In this document: piece after piece, positions 8,290 to 14,203 of the stretch | Layout: each line of letters starts with the position of its first letter | Numbering within the stretch: the stretch's first letter is position 1 | Assembly (NCBI GenBank): GCA_025965815.1 | Contig: JAOPWF010000517.1 | Location: forward strand, 1-15,094 | From: Mycobacterium sp. | GTDB lineage: Bacteria; Actinomycetota; Actinomycetes; Mycobacteriales; Mycobacteriaceae | Reading direction: 5' to 3' | Length of the DNA stretch: 15,094 nucleotides | Position numbers and translations under genes: made by a program | The notes under the pieces: model-generated | What the model saw: only the letters and a program-made list of their open reading frames with translations | Told to the model about the DNA's origin: nothing | The model's database searches: none

Positions 8290-9738
8290 TCAGCGCGCCG
8301 CCGCGTGCGCTCCGGCACGGCGGCCGAAAAAGGAGCCCTCGCCGAGCTGGGTGCCGCTCGCGTACCCCTTGCCGTCCTGCGCGATGTTCGACGCGCAGGC
8401 ACCGACCGCGTAAAGCCCCGGCACGGCACTGCCGTCCGGGCGCAGCACCTCACCGTCGACCGACGTGGTGAGCCCGCCGATGGTGAAGCCGGCATACATG
8501 GCCTTGCCGAGTGACAGGTCAAACGCGCCCCACGGCCCCTTGTCTTGTGCCGCAAGGAAATCCGGCTGTTTGTGGAAGTCGGGGTCCTCGCCTCGCGCGG
8601 CGTACTCGTTGTACCGATCCAGCGTTGCCACCAGGTTGCCTTCCGGGATACCGAGAGCGTGTTCCATCTCGGCCACCGTCTCCCACCCGTCGATGAGCGG
8701 CACCAGCGGCATCTGCGGCCGCTCCAGGTGCGCCTCATCCACGATGAGATAGGCGGCGCTGTCGGGTTGGTCCATGACGAAGCCCGACGTCCGTGAGTGA
8801 TAGGAGTCCTCGGTGACGAACCGCCGACCGAGCTTGTTGACGATGATGCCGGTGAGCAAGATCGACGGCGGGTAGGCGGGCGCGGTGATGAAGATCTGGT
8901 CCATGTCCCGGGTGGCGCCGCCGGCGGACACCCCGAGCCGGATGCCCAGACCGTCGTCGTAGGTGTTGCCCAGCACGAACGGCTTCTCGGCGAGTTTGGG
9001 GGTGTAGGTGGCCACCATCTCCGGGTTCATCACGAAGCCACCGGCCGCGATGATGACCGACTTCGCCCGGATCGCACCGTCTTCGGTGAAATGCTTCCAG
9101 GTCGCGCCCGCGACGCGCCCGTCCTCGACGACCATGCCCGTCGCACCGGTCTCGTAGCGGATCTGCGCGCCCAGGTCCGCCGCCCGCTTCAGCAGCAGAT
9201 CGATCACCATGCCCGCGCCCCCCGTGTCGCCCCGCACCGGCACCTTGTGCCCCCGCGGCGCAGGCACCGCCTGTTCCAGGAAGGGCCAGACCTTCTCGTT
9301 GCCGGTGAACATCAGCCCTTCGGTGTTGGGCTGGATGACCGCCTTCTCCGGGTAGTAACTGCGCTCGAATTGGAAGCCGAGGGCTTCCAGCCAGTCGAAA
9401 TGTTCGACGCTGCCGTCGCTGTAGGCGCGGATCTTGGCGTGGTCCGGGTCTCGGGACACCGCGACCAGATACTTGTACATCTCGTCGGCGCTGTCGGGGT
9501 GGCCGGTTGCCTGCTGCACGGCGGTCCCGCCGCCCAGGTAGAAGTGCCCGCCCGCCAGCGATGTGGTGCCACCGGCGGCGGCGGCGCGCTCTAGCACCAG
9601 AACTCGCGCTCCGGCGGCTGCCGCGCTGACCGCCGCACACCCGCCTGCAATTCCGAAACCGATGACCAGGACGTCCACCTCATCGGACCACGCCGCCACA
9701 TCCGAGGCGCTGACGGTCGGGGGAATGTCGGTGCTCAC
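8290..9738 (-). CDS. FAD steroid dehydrogenase, probably 3-ketosteroid delta4-(5alpha)-dehydrogenase (Rv1817 type)
   Basis: FAD_binding_2 (fumarate reductase/KstD-like) flavoprotein of 482 residues. FAD is bound by the N-terminal DVLVIGFGIAGG (G27, G29, G32) with E50, and by the C-terminal GLYAVGACASN and GTQLGEGSFFGRRAG. Y313 (DSYHSRTS) and Y459-A-S461 (GKGYASG) match, in order and spacing, the catalytic Tyr319/Tyr466/Ser468 described for the Rhodococcus jostii RHA1 enzyme ro05698. That enzyme desaturates C4-C5 of 5alpha-3-ketosteroids. This residue match is from memory and is the main reason for the call; another KstD-like activity is possible. The GTG start overlaps the VOC stop (GTGA) and is preceded by AGGAG at 9745-9749, so it is cotranscribed and coupled with the VOC gene behind a KstR-type operator. 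Confidence 0.85.
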   Translation of the reverse strand: MSTDIPPTVSASDVAAWSDEVDVLVIGFGIAGGCAAVSAAAAGARVLVLERAAAAGGTTSLAGGHFYLGGGTAVQQATGHPDSADEMYKYLVAVSRDPDHAKIRAYSDGSVEHFDWLEALGFQFERSYYPEKAVIQPNTEGLMFTGNEKVWPFLEQAVPAPRGHKVPVRGDTGGAGMVIDLLLKRAADLGAQIRYETGATGMVVEDGRVAGATWKHFTEDGAIRAKSVIIAAGGFVMNPEMVATYTPKLAEKPFVLGNTYDDGLGIRLGVSAGGATRDMDQIFITAPAYPPSILLTGIIVNKLGRRFVTEDSYHSRTSGFVMDQPDSAAYLIVDEAHLERPQMPLVPLIDGWETVAEMEHALGIPEGNLVATLDRYNEYAARGEDPDFHKQPDFLAAQDKGPWGAFDLSLGKAMYAGFTIGGLTTSVDGEVLRPDGSAVPGLYAVGACASNIAQDGKGYASGTQLGEGSFFGRRAGAHAAAR

Positions 9739-10229
9739 TGCTGCTCCTGCTTCACGTAGTCGAAGAAAGCCCGGATCTCGGGCGAGACATGCGCGATCTC
9801 AATGTACGGCACCCCGGCCTCTGCCGCCGAGACGTAGGCGAACTGCATGCCGCCGGGCATCACGCCCTGCTGCACGACCGTCGCACCGCGCTCGGCGGCC
9901 GCGGTGACCGCCGCGGCGAAGGTCTCAGTGTCGCTGGCCTCGATGCAGACGTGGTGCAGACCCGGCCCGCTGTGGTGCAGGAATTCGGTGTAGATGCTCT
10001 CCCCTTTGACCGGCGCGATGAGCTCCAACTGCATGTCACCGGAGTAGCTCAGCGAGATGTCGGCGACGAAATCGGCGGGTTCACCGCGGAACGTGCAGGT
10101 GTCCGGGCCGAAATGAATCCCGGGCAGCCGCACCCACTTCCTGGCGCCTAACATGCCGGTGAGAGCGGCTTCCGTGGCGTCAAGCTCATGAGTCACCCAG
10201 GCGATCTGGACAGGTGTCTGGGCATTCAT
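9735..10229 (-). CDS. VOC/glyoxalase-fold protein, possibly steroid-pathway lyase or isomerase
   Basis: 164-residue protein of the vicinal oxygen chelate superfamily, Glyoxalase_4/methylmalonyl-CoA-epimerase-like. Two beta-alpha-beta-beta-beta modules are visible: IAWVTHELDATEAALTGMLG with MQLELIAPVKGESIYTEFL, then GLHHVCIEASDTETFAAAV with GVPYIEIAHVSPE. The potential metal ligands are E in QLELIAP, H in LHHVCIE and E in YIEIAH. The usual first-strand histidine is not in its normal place (IAWVT), so metal use may differ from true glyoxalases. The gene overlaps the start of the flavoprotein by 4 nt and the KstR-like palindrome lies just upstream, so a role in steroid catabolism is inferred. 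The specific reaction cannot be stated. Confidence 0.85.
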   Translation of the reverse strand: MNAQTPVQIAWVTHELDATEAALTGMLGARKWVRLPGIHFGPDTCTFRGEPADFVADISLSYSGDMQLELIAPVKGESIYTEFLHHSGPGLHHVCIEASDTETFAAAVTAAAERGATVVQQGVMPGGMQFAYVSAAEAGVPYIEIAHVSPEIRAFFDYVKQEQQ

Positions 10230-10262
10230 CGCCTCGAGAATATCTCCGGCGGGGCGCCTTGG

Positions 10263-10278
10263 CTAGAACGTGTTCTAG
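10263..10278. promoter_or_regulatory. KstR-type operator
   Basis: CTAGAACGTGTTCTAG: two perfect 7-bp arms (CTAGAAC / GTTCTAG) around GT. It fits the published KstR consensus TnnAACnnGTTnnA, the TetR-family repressor of cholesterol catabolism in mycobacteria. It lies 34 nt before the ATG of the VOC-flavoprotein unit. A plausible -10 (TATTCT, minus 10242-10237) sits between it and the ATG, which would place the operator over the -35 region. The TAG stop of the SRPBCC gene (10275-10277) is inside the site. KstR itself is not in the window. Confidence 0.85.
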
Positions 10279-10913
10279 TTCGGCGCATCCGCAAGATAGA
10301 ACGCCGACGCCTGATCCGCAGACCCGCGGGCCATATCCGGGTCCGCTCCCGCGACGACGTTGGCCCGGTACCACTCATCGCTTGCCAGCGTCACGAACCG
10401 CTTGCCGTCCTCGGTGGCTGTCCAGTTCTCCTCGAAGCCGGGTTTCAGTGCCGCACCGGTGGACAGATGAATGGCCAGGCCGACCAGGCCGAGATCCCAG
10501 CCGATACCGACCGCGCCCGGACCGAATTCGCGCCATATCTCGTCATCCACGACGGTCAGGTGATCCAATTCGAGTCGCGCCCGGTCGGGTCCTTCATCGA
10601 CGATTCGTAATTCGATCCAGGAGACGTTGCCGTCGTACTCCCAGGTTGCGGTGAACGCCTCGGGCGGGTTACAGGTCAGGATGGTGCCGCTGGCGTTGCC
10701 CTCCAGCTGGTACTGACCACCGAGCTTCAGCTCACCGGTGACCGGCAGGAACCAGCGCGGGATGCGCTCGACATTGGTACAGGCGTCCCACAGGTCCGCG
10801 GCGTCGGTCGGGTATGACTGACTGACGGTCACGACGTGGGCCTCCCCCGCCTCGAGTGCCTTCGATCCGACCGCGCGCCGCACGGCATTGATCTGGTGGT
10901 CCACGTCAATCAT
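10275..10913 (-). CDS. SRPBCC (AHSA1-like) protein, partner of upstream ArsR
   Basis: 212-residue START/Bet v1-like fold protein (SRPBCC, AHSA1 family), a fold with a deep hydrophobic ligand pocket. Characteristic features are VSQSYPTDAADLWDACTN, IPRWFLPVTGELKLGGQYQ, GTILTCNPPEAFTATWEY, and LELDHLTVVDDE followed by GIGWDLGLVGLAIHLS. The C-terminus after about residue 150 is longer than in minimal AHSA1 proteins (EEVWTATEDG-like helices, here EENWTATEDGKRFVTLASDEW). The ATG at 10913 overlaps the ArsR stop by 8 nt (ATGATTGA), so the two are coupled. An upstream in-frame start at 11093 is rejected because that stretch is ArsR in another frame. Ligand and function are unknown; closeness to steroid genes makes a sterol-like ligand an attractive but unproven idea. 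Confidence 0.88.
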   Translation of the reverse strand: MIDVDHQINAVRRAVGSKALEAGEAHVVTVSQSYPTDAADLWDACTNVERIPRWFLPVTGELKLGGQYQLEGNASGTILTCNPPEAFTATWEYDGNVSWIELRIVDEGPDRARLELDHLTVVDDEIWREFGPGAVGIGWDLGLVGLAIHLSTGAALKPGFEENWTATEDGKRFVTLASDEWYRANVVAGADPDMARGSADQASAFYLADAPN

Positions 10914-11259
10914 CTTGCGCTCCTTGCTCTTCGGTGGCCCGTCGGCGTTTGCCGCGGCTGATCTCGGTGGCCAGGGCATCCAGGTGTGGTGTCCAGAACC
11001 GGCGGAAGGTGGCCAGCCATTGGTCGACGTCGCGCAGCGGCCGGCTGTCGACTGCATACAGCCTCCGCTGGCCGTCCGGCCGTACCGACGCAAAACCGTT
11101 CTCCCGCAGCACCTTCAGGTGCTGGGATACCGCCGGCTGGGTGATCGCGAACTGCGCCTGGATCGTGGCACCGATCGCTCCCGCCGTCAACTCACCGTCG
11201 GCGAGCAATTCGAGAATGCGGCGGCGCACCGGATCGCCGAGGACGTCGAACGCGTGCAC
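10906..11259 (-). CDS. ArsR-family winged-helix repressor (pair 1)
   Basis: 117-residue regulator. The winged helix-turn-helix spans about residues 8-70: DPVRRRILELLADGELTAGAI, then QPAVSQHLKVLRENGFA as recognition region, then the wing PDGQRRLYAV. The C-terminus WLATFRRFWTPHLDALATEI is the usual ending of ArsR proteins that are paired with SRPBCC genes. No cysteine cluster is present, so it is not a metal sensor of the ArsR/SmtB kind. The start is GTG (11259), matching the familiar M-HAFDVLGDPVRRR beginning. No ribosome site precedes it and a promoter predicts transcription from this very base, so a leaderless mRNA is likely. It probably represses its own operon through the dyad in its promoter. 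Confidence 0.93.
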   Translation of the reverse strand: MHAFDVLGDPVRRRILELLADGELTAGAIGATIQAQFAITQPAVSQHLKVLRENGFASVRPDGQRRLYAVDSRPLRDVDQWLATFRRFWTPHLDALATEISRGKRRRATEEQGAQDD

Positions 11260-11265
11260 GAGATT

Positions 11266-11294
11266 ATATTAAAGTGGCAGCTTATATAAGTCAA
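11266..11294 (-). promoter_or_regulatory. Promoter of ArsR-SRPBCC pair 1
   Basis: Minus strand TTGACT (11294-11289), 17-nt spacer, TAATAT (11271-11266). Six nt later comes position 11259, the G of the GTG start, which is the expected +1. A perfect palindrome CTTATATAAG (11281-11290) overlaps the -35 end and spacer. Confidence 0.7.
11270..11290. promoter_or_regulatory. Candidate ArsR operator in promoter 1
   Basis: On the minus strand the site reads CTTATATAAGCTGCCACTTTA, with AAG/CTT arms around CTGCCA. It resembles the TGCCA-centred dyad near promoter 2 and lies between the -35 and -10 of promoter 1, an ideal position for repression. Confidence 0.5.
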
Positions 11295-11311
11295 TACTAA
11301 CTAACGAGTTG

Positions 11312-11339
11312 TTGACATTCGCCGCGCGTGCCTTATATT
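11312..11339 (+). promoter_or_regulatory. Promoter of ArsR-SRPBCC pair 2
   Basis: TTGACA (11312-11317), 16-nt spacer, TATATT (11334-11339): a near-consensus SigA-type promoter, unusual in strength for a high-GC genome. Predicted start is near 11346, giving a leader of about 30 nt with GAGG (11363-11366) before the ATG at 11375. Confidence 0.75.
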
Positions 11340-11355
11340 GAACTTGCCAGTTAAA
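11338..11355. promoter_or_regulatory. Candidate ArsR operator at promoter 2
   Basis: TTGAACTTGCCAGTTAAA: arms TTGAACT / AGTTAAA match as an inverted repeat at 6 of 7 positions around TGCC. It covers the end of the -10 and the predicted transcription start, where binding would block initiation. Confidence 0.55.
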
Positions 11356-11374
11356 TAACCATGAGGTTGAATAC

Positions 11375-11722
11375 ATGTCCGAGTACGCGCTGAGCCAGGT
11401 GTTCGCCGCGCTGGCCGATCCGACCCGCAGGGCGATCCTCGCCCGGCTGGCACAGGGCCAGGCATCCGTCACCGAACTGGCCGCCCCATTCGCGATGAGC
11501 ATGGCGGCGGTATCCAAGCACCTGAAAGTCCTCGAACGGGCCGGGCTCATCGGCCGGGGCCGGGACGCCCAGTGGCGTCCGTGCCGGCTCGAAGGGGCCG
11601 CGTTCAAGGACGCGACGGACTGGCTCGAGCGCTACCGCCAGTACTGGGACTCCAGCCTCGACCGGCTCGACGCACACCTGACGAACATCGGAAGCGAACT
11701 GCCGAAAGGAAGCCGAAAATGA
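11375..11722 (+). CDS. ArsR-family winged-helix repressor (pair 2)
   Basis: 115-residue regulator. DNA-binding domain: LSQVFAALADPTRRAILARL, SVTELAAPFAMSMAAVSKHL with KVLERAGLIGRGRDAQWRPC. The C-terminal WLERYRQYWDSSLDRLDAHL is typical of the ArsR subgroup that precedes AHSA1/SRPBCC genes (YczG/SdpR-like). No metal-binding cysteines. The sequence differs clearly from the divergent ArsR of pair 1, so this is not a recent duplication. ATG start with GAGG at 11363-11366. The stop overlaps the next start (ATGA), so it is translated in coupling with the SRPBCC gene. Autorepression through the dyad at 11338-11355 is inferred. Confidence 0.94.
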   Translation: MSEYALSQVFAALADPTRRAILARLAQGQASVTELAAPFAMSMAAVSKHLKVLERAGLIGRGRDAQWRPCRLEGAAFKDATDWLERYRQYWDSSLDRLDAHLTNIGSELPKGSRK

Positions 11723-12174
11723 CCGCGCCGCAACGAGAATTCACCATCGTCCGCGATTTCGATGCGCCCCGCGACGTGGTGTACCGGGTATGGACTGAAC
11801 TGGAGCACATGAGCCAGTGGCTGGTCCCCGAGGGTGTCACCACGCCGCAGGACACCATCTCCCAGGATCTGCGCGTGGGCGGCGTCTGGCGCTGGACCAT
11901 GGTCAACGAGCAGGACGGCACCCGCTACCCCACCGTCGCCGTCTTCCGCGAGATCGTCGAGCCCGAACGGCTGGTCTTCACCTGGGGAGACGAGGACGGA
12001 GAGGGTGCACTGATCACGGTGACACTCGCCGAACATGGCGACGGCACCCGCCTGACGCTGCATCTGGTTGGGCCCGCGGAAATGATCACCGAGGACAGCG
12101 GAATCCGCGACGGCTGGAACGAGTGCCTAGACAGCCTCGAACTGTTCCTGGCACGCCGCCTCGAACGCTGCTGA
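11719..12174 (+). CDS. SRPBCC (AHSA1-like) protein, partner of ArsR pair 2
   Basis: 151-residue AHSA1-family protein with the compact Bet v1-like fold: FTIVRDFDAPRDVVYRVWTE, the segment around MSQWLVPEGVTTP, LRVGGVWRWTM, VAVFREIVEPERLVFTW, and LITVTLAEHGDGTRLTLHL, ending in a long helix DGWNECLDSLELFLARRL. Length is standard for the family. The ATG at 11719 shares ATGA with the ArsR stop; a longer open frame exists upstream from 11572 but only inside the ArsR gene, so it is rejected. Its stop codon directly abuts the TetR stop on the other strand, with no room for a separate terminator. The ligand is unknown. Confidence 0.93.
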   Translation: MTAPQREFTIVRDFDAPRDVVYRVWTELEHMSQWLVPEGVTTPQDTISQDLRVGGVWRWTMVNEQDGTRYPTVAVFREIVEPERLVFTWGDEDGEGALITVTLAEHGDGTRLTLHLVGPAEMITEDSGIRDGWNECLDSLELFLARRLERC

Positions 12175-12855
12175 CTAGCCGGTCAGCGTGTCGATCAGCA
12201 GCCGGACCTGAAGGTCGAAGACCGTACCGACGTCGGTGAGCGTGTCGGCGCCGTACTGACCGAATACCTCCAGGCTGATGGCGCCGACGAGAGCCGCCCA
12301 GAGCAGGAAGCACTTGGCGACCGCGGCGTCGTCGCCGGCGAACCCGAACTCGTCGCGCAGCCGATCGAAGTCGGACGACAATGCTTGGGTCACAGAGGTA
12401 TTCGTGACGGGTATGTCGCCTGCGGCGATGCCGTACGCCACGGCGTCGAAGAGCGCGCCGACGACCCGGGTGCCCGGCCCGACGGTCCGCTCCGCCGGAG
12501 CGTGATAGCCGGGAACGGGACTGCCGTACAGCAATGCCCAGCTGGCCGGCTGCTCGACGGCCCATCGGCGCGCCGCGTGCGACACCGCCAGAACCTGCTC
12601 GCGCCACGAGCCGTCCGTCGCTTCCCGCGCGGCGTCGACCGTGTCGGCGAGCTCGGAGTACGCGTCGACCAGGAGCAGGGTCAGCAGTTCGTCGCGATTG
12701 GCCACGTACCGGTACACCGCAGAGGACACCATGCCGAGGTCGCGGGCGATTGCCCGCAGGGACAGGCCCGCCGCGCCCTCGGTGACCAGGTGGCGCCGGC
12801 CGAGTTCGATGATCTGCGCTTCGATGCGATCCCGGGTGTCCTGGCGCTTGCCCAT
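12175..12855 (-). CDS. TetR-family transcriptional repressor (Rv1816 type)
   Basis: 226-residue regulator from the ATG at 12855; a TTG at 12873 would add six residues (LCQTVG) and cannot be excluded. The N-terminal helix-turn-helix is RDRIEAQIIELGRRHLVTEG, then LSLRAIARDLGMVSSAVYRY with VANRDELLTLLL. The C-terminal ligand/dimer domain (about residues 60-225) contains HAARRWAVEQPASWALLYGS and CFLLWAALVGAISLEVFGQY, typical of TetR_C proteins of the mycobacterial Rv1816 group. No ribosome site is seen before either start, so leaderless translation is possible. Two similar dyads lie in the divergent region to the nitroreductase, so it likely represses itself and that gene. The inducer is unknown. 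Confidence 0.92.
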   Translation of the reverse strand: MGKRQDTRDRIEAQIIELGRRHLVTEGAAGLSLRAIARDLGMVSSAVYRYVANRDELLTLLLVDAYSELADTVDAAREATDGSWREQVLAVSHAARRWAVEQPASWALLYGSPVPGYHAPAERTVGPGTRVVGALFDAVAYGIAAGDIPVTNTSVTQALSSDFDRLRDEFGFAGDDAAVAKCFLLWAALVGAISLEVFGQYGADTLTDVGTVFDLQVRLLIDTLTG

Positions 12856-12875
12856 GCCGACAGTCTGACACAAAC

Positions 12876-12894
12876 GAGATCACTGCTCTTGAAT
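12876..12894. promoter_or_regulatory. Candidate TetR operator, copy 1
   Basis: GAGATCACTGCTCTTGAAT, 16 of 19 bases identical to copy 2 at 12924-12942 and in the same orientation. It is imperfectly dyadic (GAGATC / GCTCTT, 4 of 6) and lies just upstream of the TetR start. Confidence 0.6.
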
Positions 12895-12923
12895 TTAGTC
12901 GCGAACCATGGCACCCTACTTCA

Positions 12924-12942
12924 GAGAGCACCGCTCTCGAAT
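12924..12942. promoter_or_regulatory. Candidate TetR operator, copy 2
   Basis: GAGAGCACCGCTCTCGAAT; contains the perfect inverted repeat GAGAGC-acc-GCTCTC. It lies 48 bp from copy 1 and 25 nt before the nitroreductase start, so both divergent genes have a copy close by. Confidence 0.65.
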
Positions 12943-12966
12943 GCTCCCTGGCGAGAGGAAAGCAAC

Positions 12967-13407
12967 ATGACCGCGCGTTACGAGGAGCCGAACCGGGCGG
13001 CCCGGCTGGGCAACGAAATCATCAGGGCGCTAGCCGAATTGGGCATCAGCATCTCTGGCACACGTGCGCTACGGGTTCGTGGTCGCAAGACCGGAAAGCG
13101 GCGCGGTGTCGTCATCAACCTGCTCAGCGTGGACGGCAAGGACTACGTGGTCTCGCCGCGCGGCAACACCCAATGGGCACGAAACGCCCGGGCGGCAGGC
13201 GTCGTCGAGTTGGGACCGCGCTGGCATAGCCGGCCGATCGCCATCGCGGAGGTCGCCGACGAGGCCAAGCCGGAGCTGTTGAGGCGCTACCTGGACCGGT
13301 GGTACTGGGAGGTCAAGGGCCATGTCGCCGGGCTGACGCCGCAGTCCAGCGAGCACGAGTTGCGCGCGGCGGCACCTTCCATCCCGGTGTTCGAGCTAGT
13401 TCGCTAG
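12967..13407 (+). CDS. Deazaflavin (F420)-dependent nitroreductase family protein (Ddn-like)
   Basis: 146-residue protein of the Ddn/FDOR split beta-barrel family, which uses reduced coenzyme F420 to reduce quinones, nitro compounds or other substrates. The diagnostic part is residues 33-85: [19 protein letters not shown] (phosphate-binding GRKTGK), [20 protein letters not shown], then [17 protein letters not shown]. The C-terminal half is [19 protein letters not shown]. Length is normal. The ATG at 12967 is fixed by AGAGG(AAAG) at 12954-12958; an upstream open frame from 12385 is antisense to TetR and rejected. It is divergent from the TetR gene and likely under its control. Its TAG stop overlaps the stop of the convergent secreted protein gene. 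Substrate unknown. Confidence 0.9.
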   Translation: MTARYEEPNRAARLGNEIIRALAELGISISGTRALRVRGRKTGKRRGVVINLLSVDGKDYVVSPRGNTQWARNARAAGVVELGPRWHSRPIAIAEVADEAKPELLRRYLDRWYWEVKGHVAGLTPQSSEHELRAAAPSIPVFELVR

Positions 13408-14102
13408 GCGGGTGGCACGGGCAGGCCGGGGCCGTGGGCCGACGTGGCAGAGACGACGTCTTCACGCACCTGCTGCCCGGTGGCCTGCCATGACACCGCC
13501 GCGGGGAACTCGCCCCAGGTGCTGTTGAACATGCCGACGATGACGGCGCGGCCGGCGTCGGTCAGCACGTACACCGGCCCGCCGGAGTCGCCCTTCTGAC
13601 TCACGATGCCGTTCGCCATCGTGAACCAGCCGTTGTTGACCGCCTCGACCGTCCCGCAGCTCTCTCCGGTGATGACGCCGAAGTGACACACCGGCTCCCC
13701 CGCGCGCGCGACGATCGACGGATCGGAATCCAGCGGGCGTCCAGTCGGCAGAATGTTGTTGACCTGCACGTCGTTTGCGAGTCCGATCGCCTCGTAGTCG
13801 GCAATGAGGTGGTCGGTCTTGACGGTCGCACCGTCCGGGGTGTTGTCGCGGTACAGGGCGAGATTGCCGATGAAGTTGCCGTCTTTGTCCTTGACGGGTC
13901 CGCTGCCCCGGCAGTGCCCCGCCGTGAACGCGATCCGCAGACCCGAGTCGACGTAGCCCAGTGTGCAGATATTGCTGCCCTGCAGGATCTCCATACCCGG
14001 ATACACGACGACGCCGGGATCGGCGTGTGCTGGCGCGGGCACGCCGGCGGCGGCGATGGCGACAGCGGCCGCTGCGGCTATGCGCAAGCACAGTCGGCGC
14101 AC
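13404..14102 (-). CDS. Secreted trypsin-fold serine protease-like protein (Rv1815 type)
   Basis: 232-residue exported protein. The signal peptide is MRR, then a hydrophobic Ala-rich stretch to residue 20, then PAPAHA cut before D28. The mature part looks like a chymotrypsin-fold domain: FTAGHC with H63, DYEAIGL with D102 as the likely acid, and KGDSGGP with S173, so the complete triad seems present. Four cysteines (C46/C64 and C139/C149) could make two disulfides. It begins with GTG at 14102 after GGAG six nt upstream. I recall the mycobacterial orthologue as a conserved exported protein without assigned substrate. The 100 nt between its start and the hydrolase gene contain no pattern I could call. 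Confidence 0.87.
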   Translation of the reverse strand: MRRLCLRIAAAAAVAIAAAGVPAPAHADPGVVVYPGMEILQGSNICTLGYVDSGLRIAFTAGHCRGSGPVKDKDGNFIGNLALYRDNTPDGATVKTDHLIADYEAIGLANDVQVNNILPTGRPLDSDPSIVARAGEPVCHFGVITGESCGTVEAVNNGWFTMANGIVSQKGDSGGPVYVLTDAGRAVIVGMFNSTWGEFPAAVSWQATGQQVREDVVSATSAHGPGLPVPPA

Positions 14103-14203
14103 TCTCTTCTCCGATCGTCAAAAGGCCAAGTCGTTTGCTTGTCGGAACGGAAGGTCTCTACGTTACCGGCGCGCACGATCCGTTGTCGGCTGGCGAGTCG
14201 GTC

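Noticed and set aside
8296..8330. GC-rich hairpin near the end of the flavoprotein gene as a bidirectional terminator
   Set aside because: The arms need a 2-nt bulge, it lies in coding sequence and has no T-tract on either strand.
8735..9640. 301-codon minus-strand frame overlapping the flavoprotein gene
   Set aside because: Same strand, other frame; Arg/His-rich shadow with no motifs, whereas the flavoprotein frame has all FAD motifs.
10914..11093. 60-residue N-terminal extension of SRPBCC pair 1
   Set aside because: It lies within the ArsR gene in another frame; the 8-nt overlap start at 10913 is the usual arrangement.
11263..11268. Perfect TATAAT on the minus strand before ArsR pair 1
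   Set aside because: With TTGACT the spacer would be 20 nt and transcription would start inside the gene; the overlapping TAATAT with 17-nt spacing fits better.
12385..12966. Long N-terminal extension of the nitroreductase
   Set aside because: It is antisense to the TetR gene and would cross both operators; ATG at 12967 has a proper ribosome site and matches family length.
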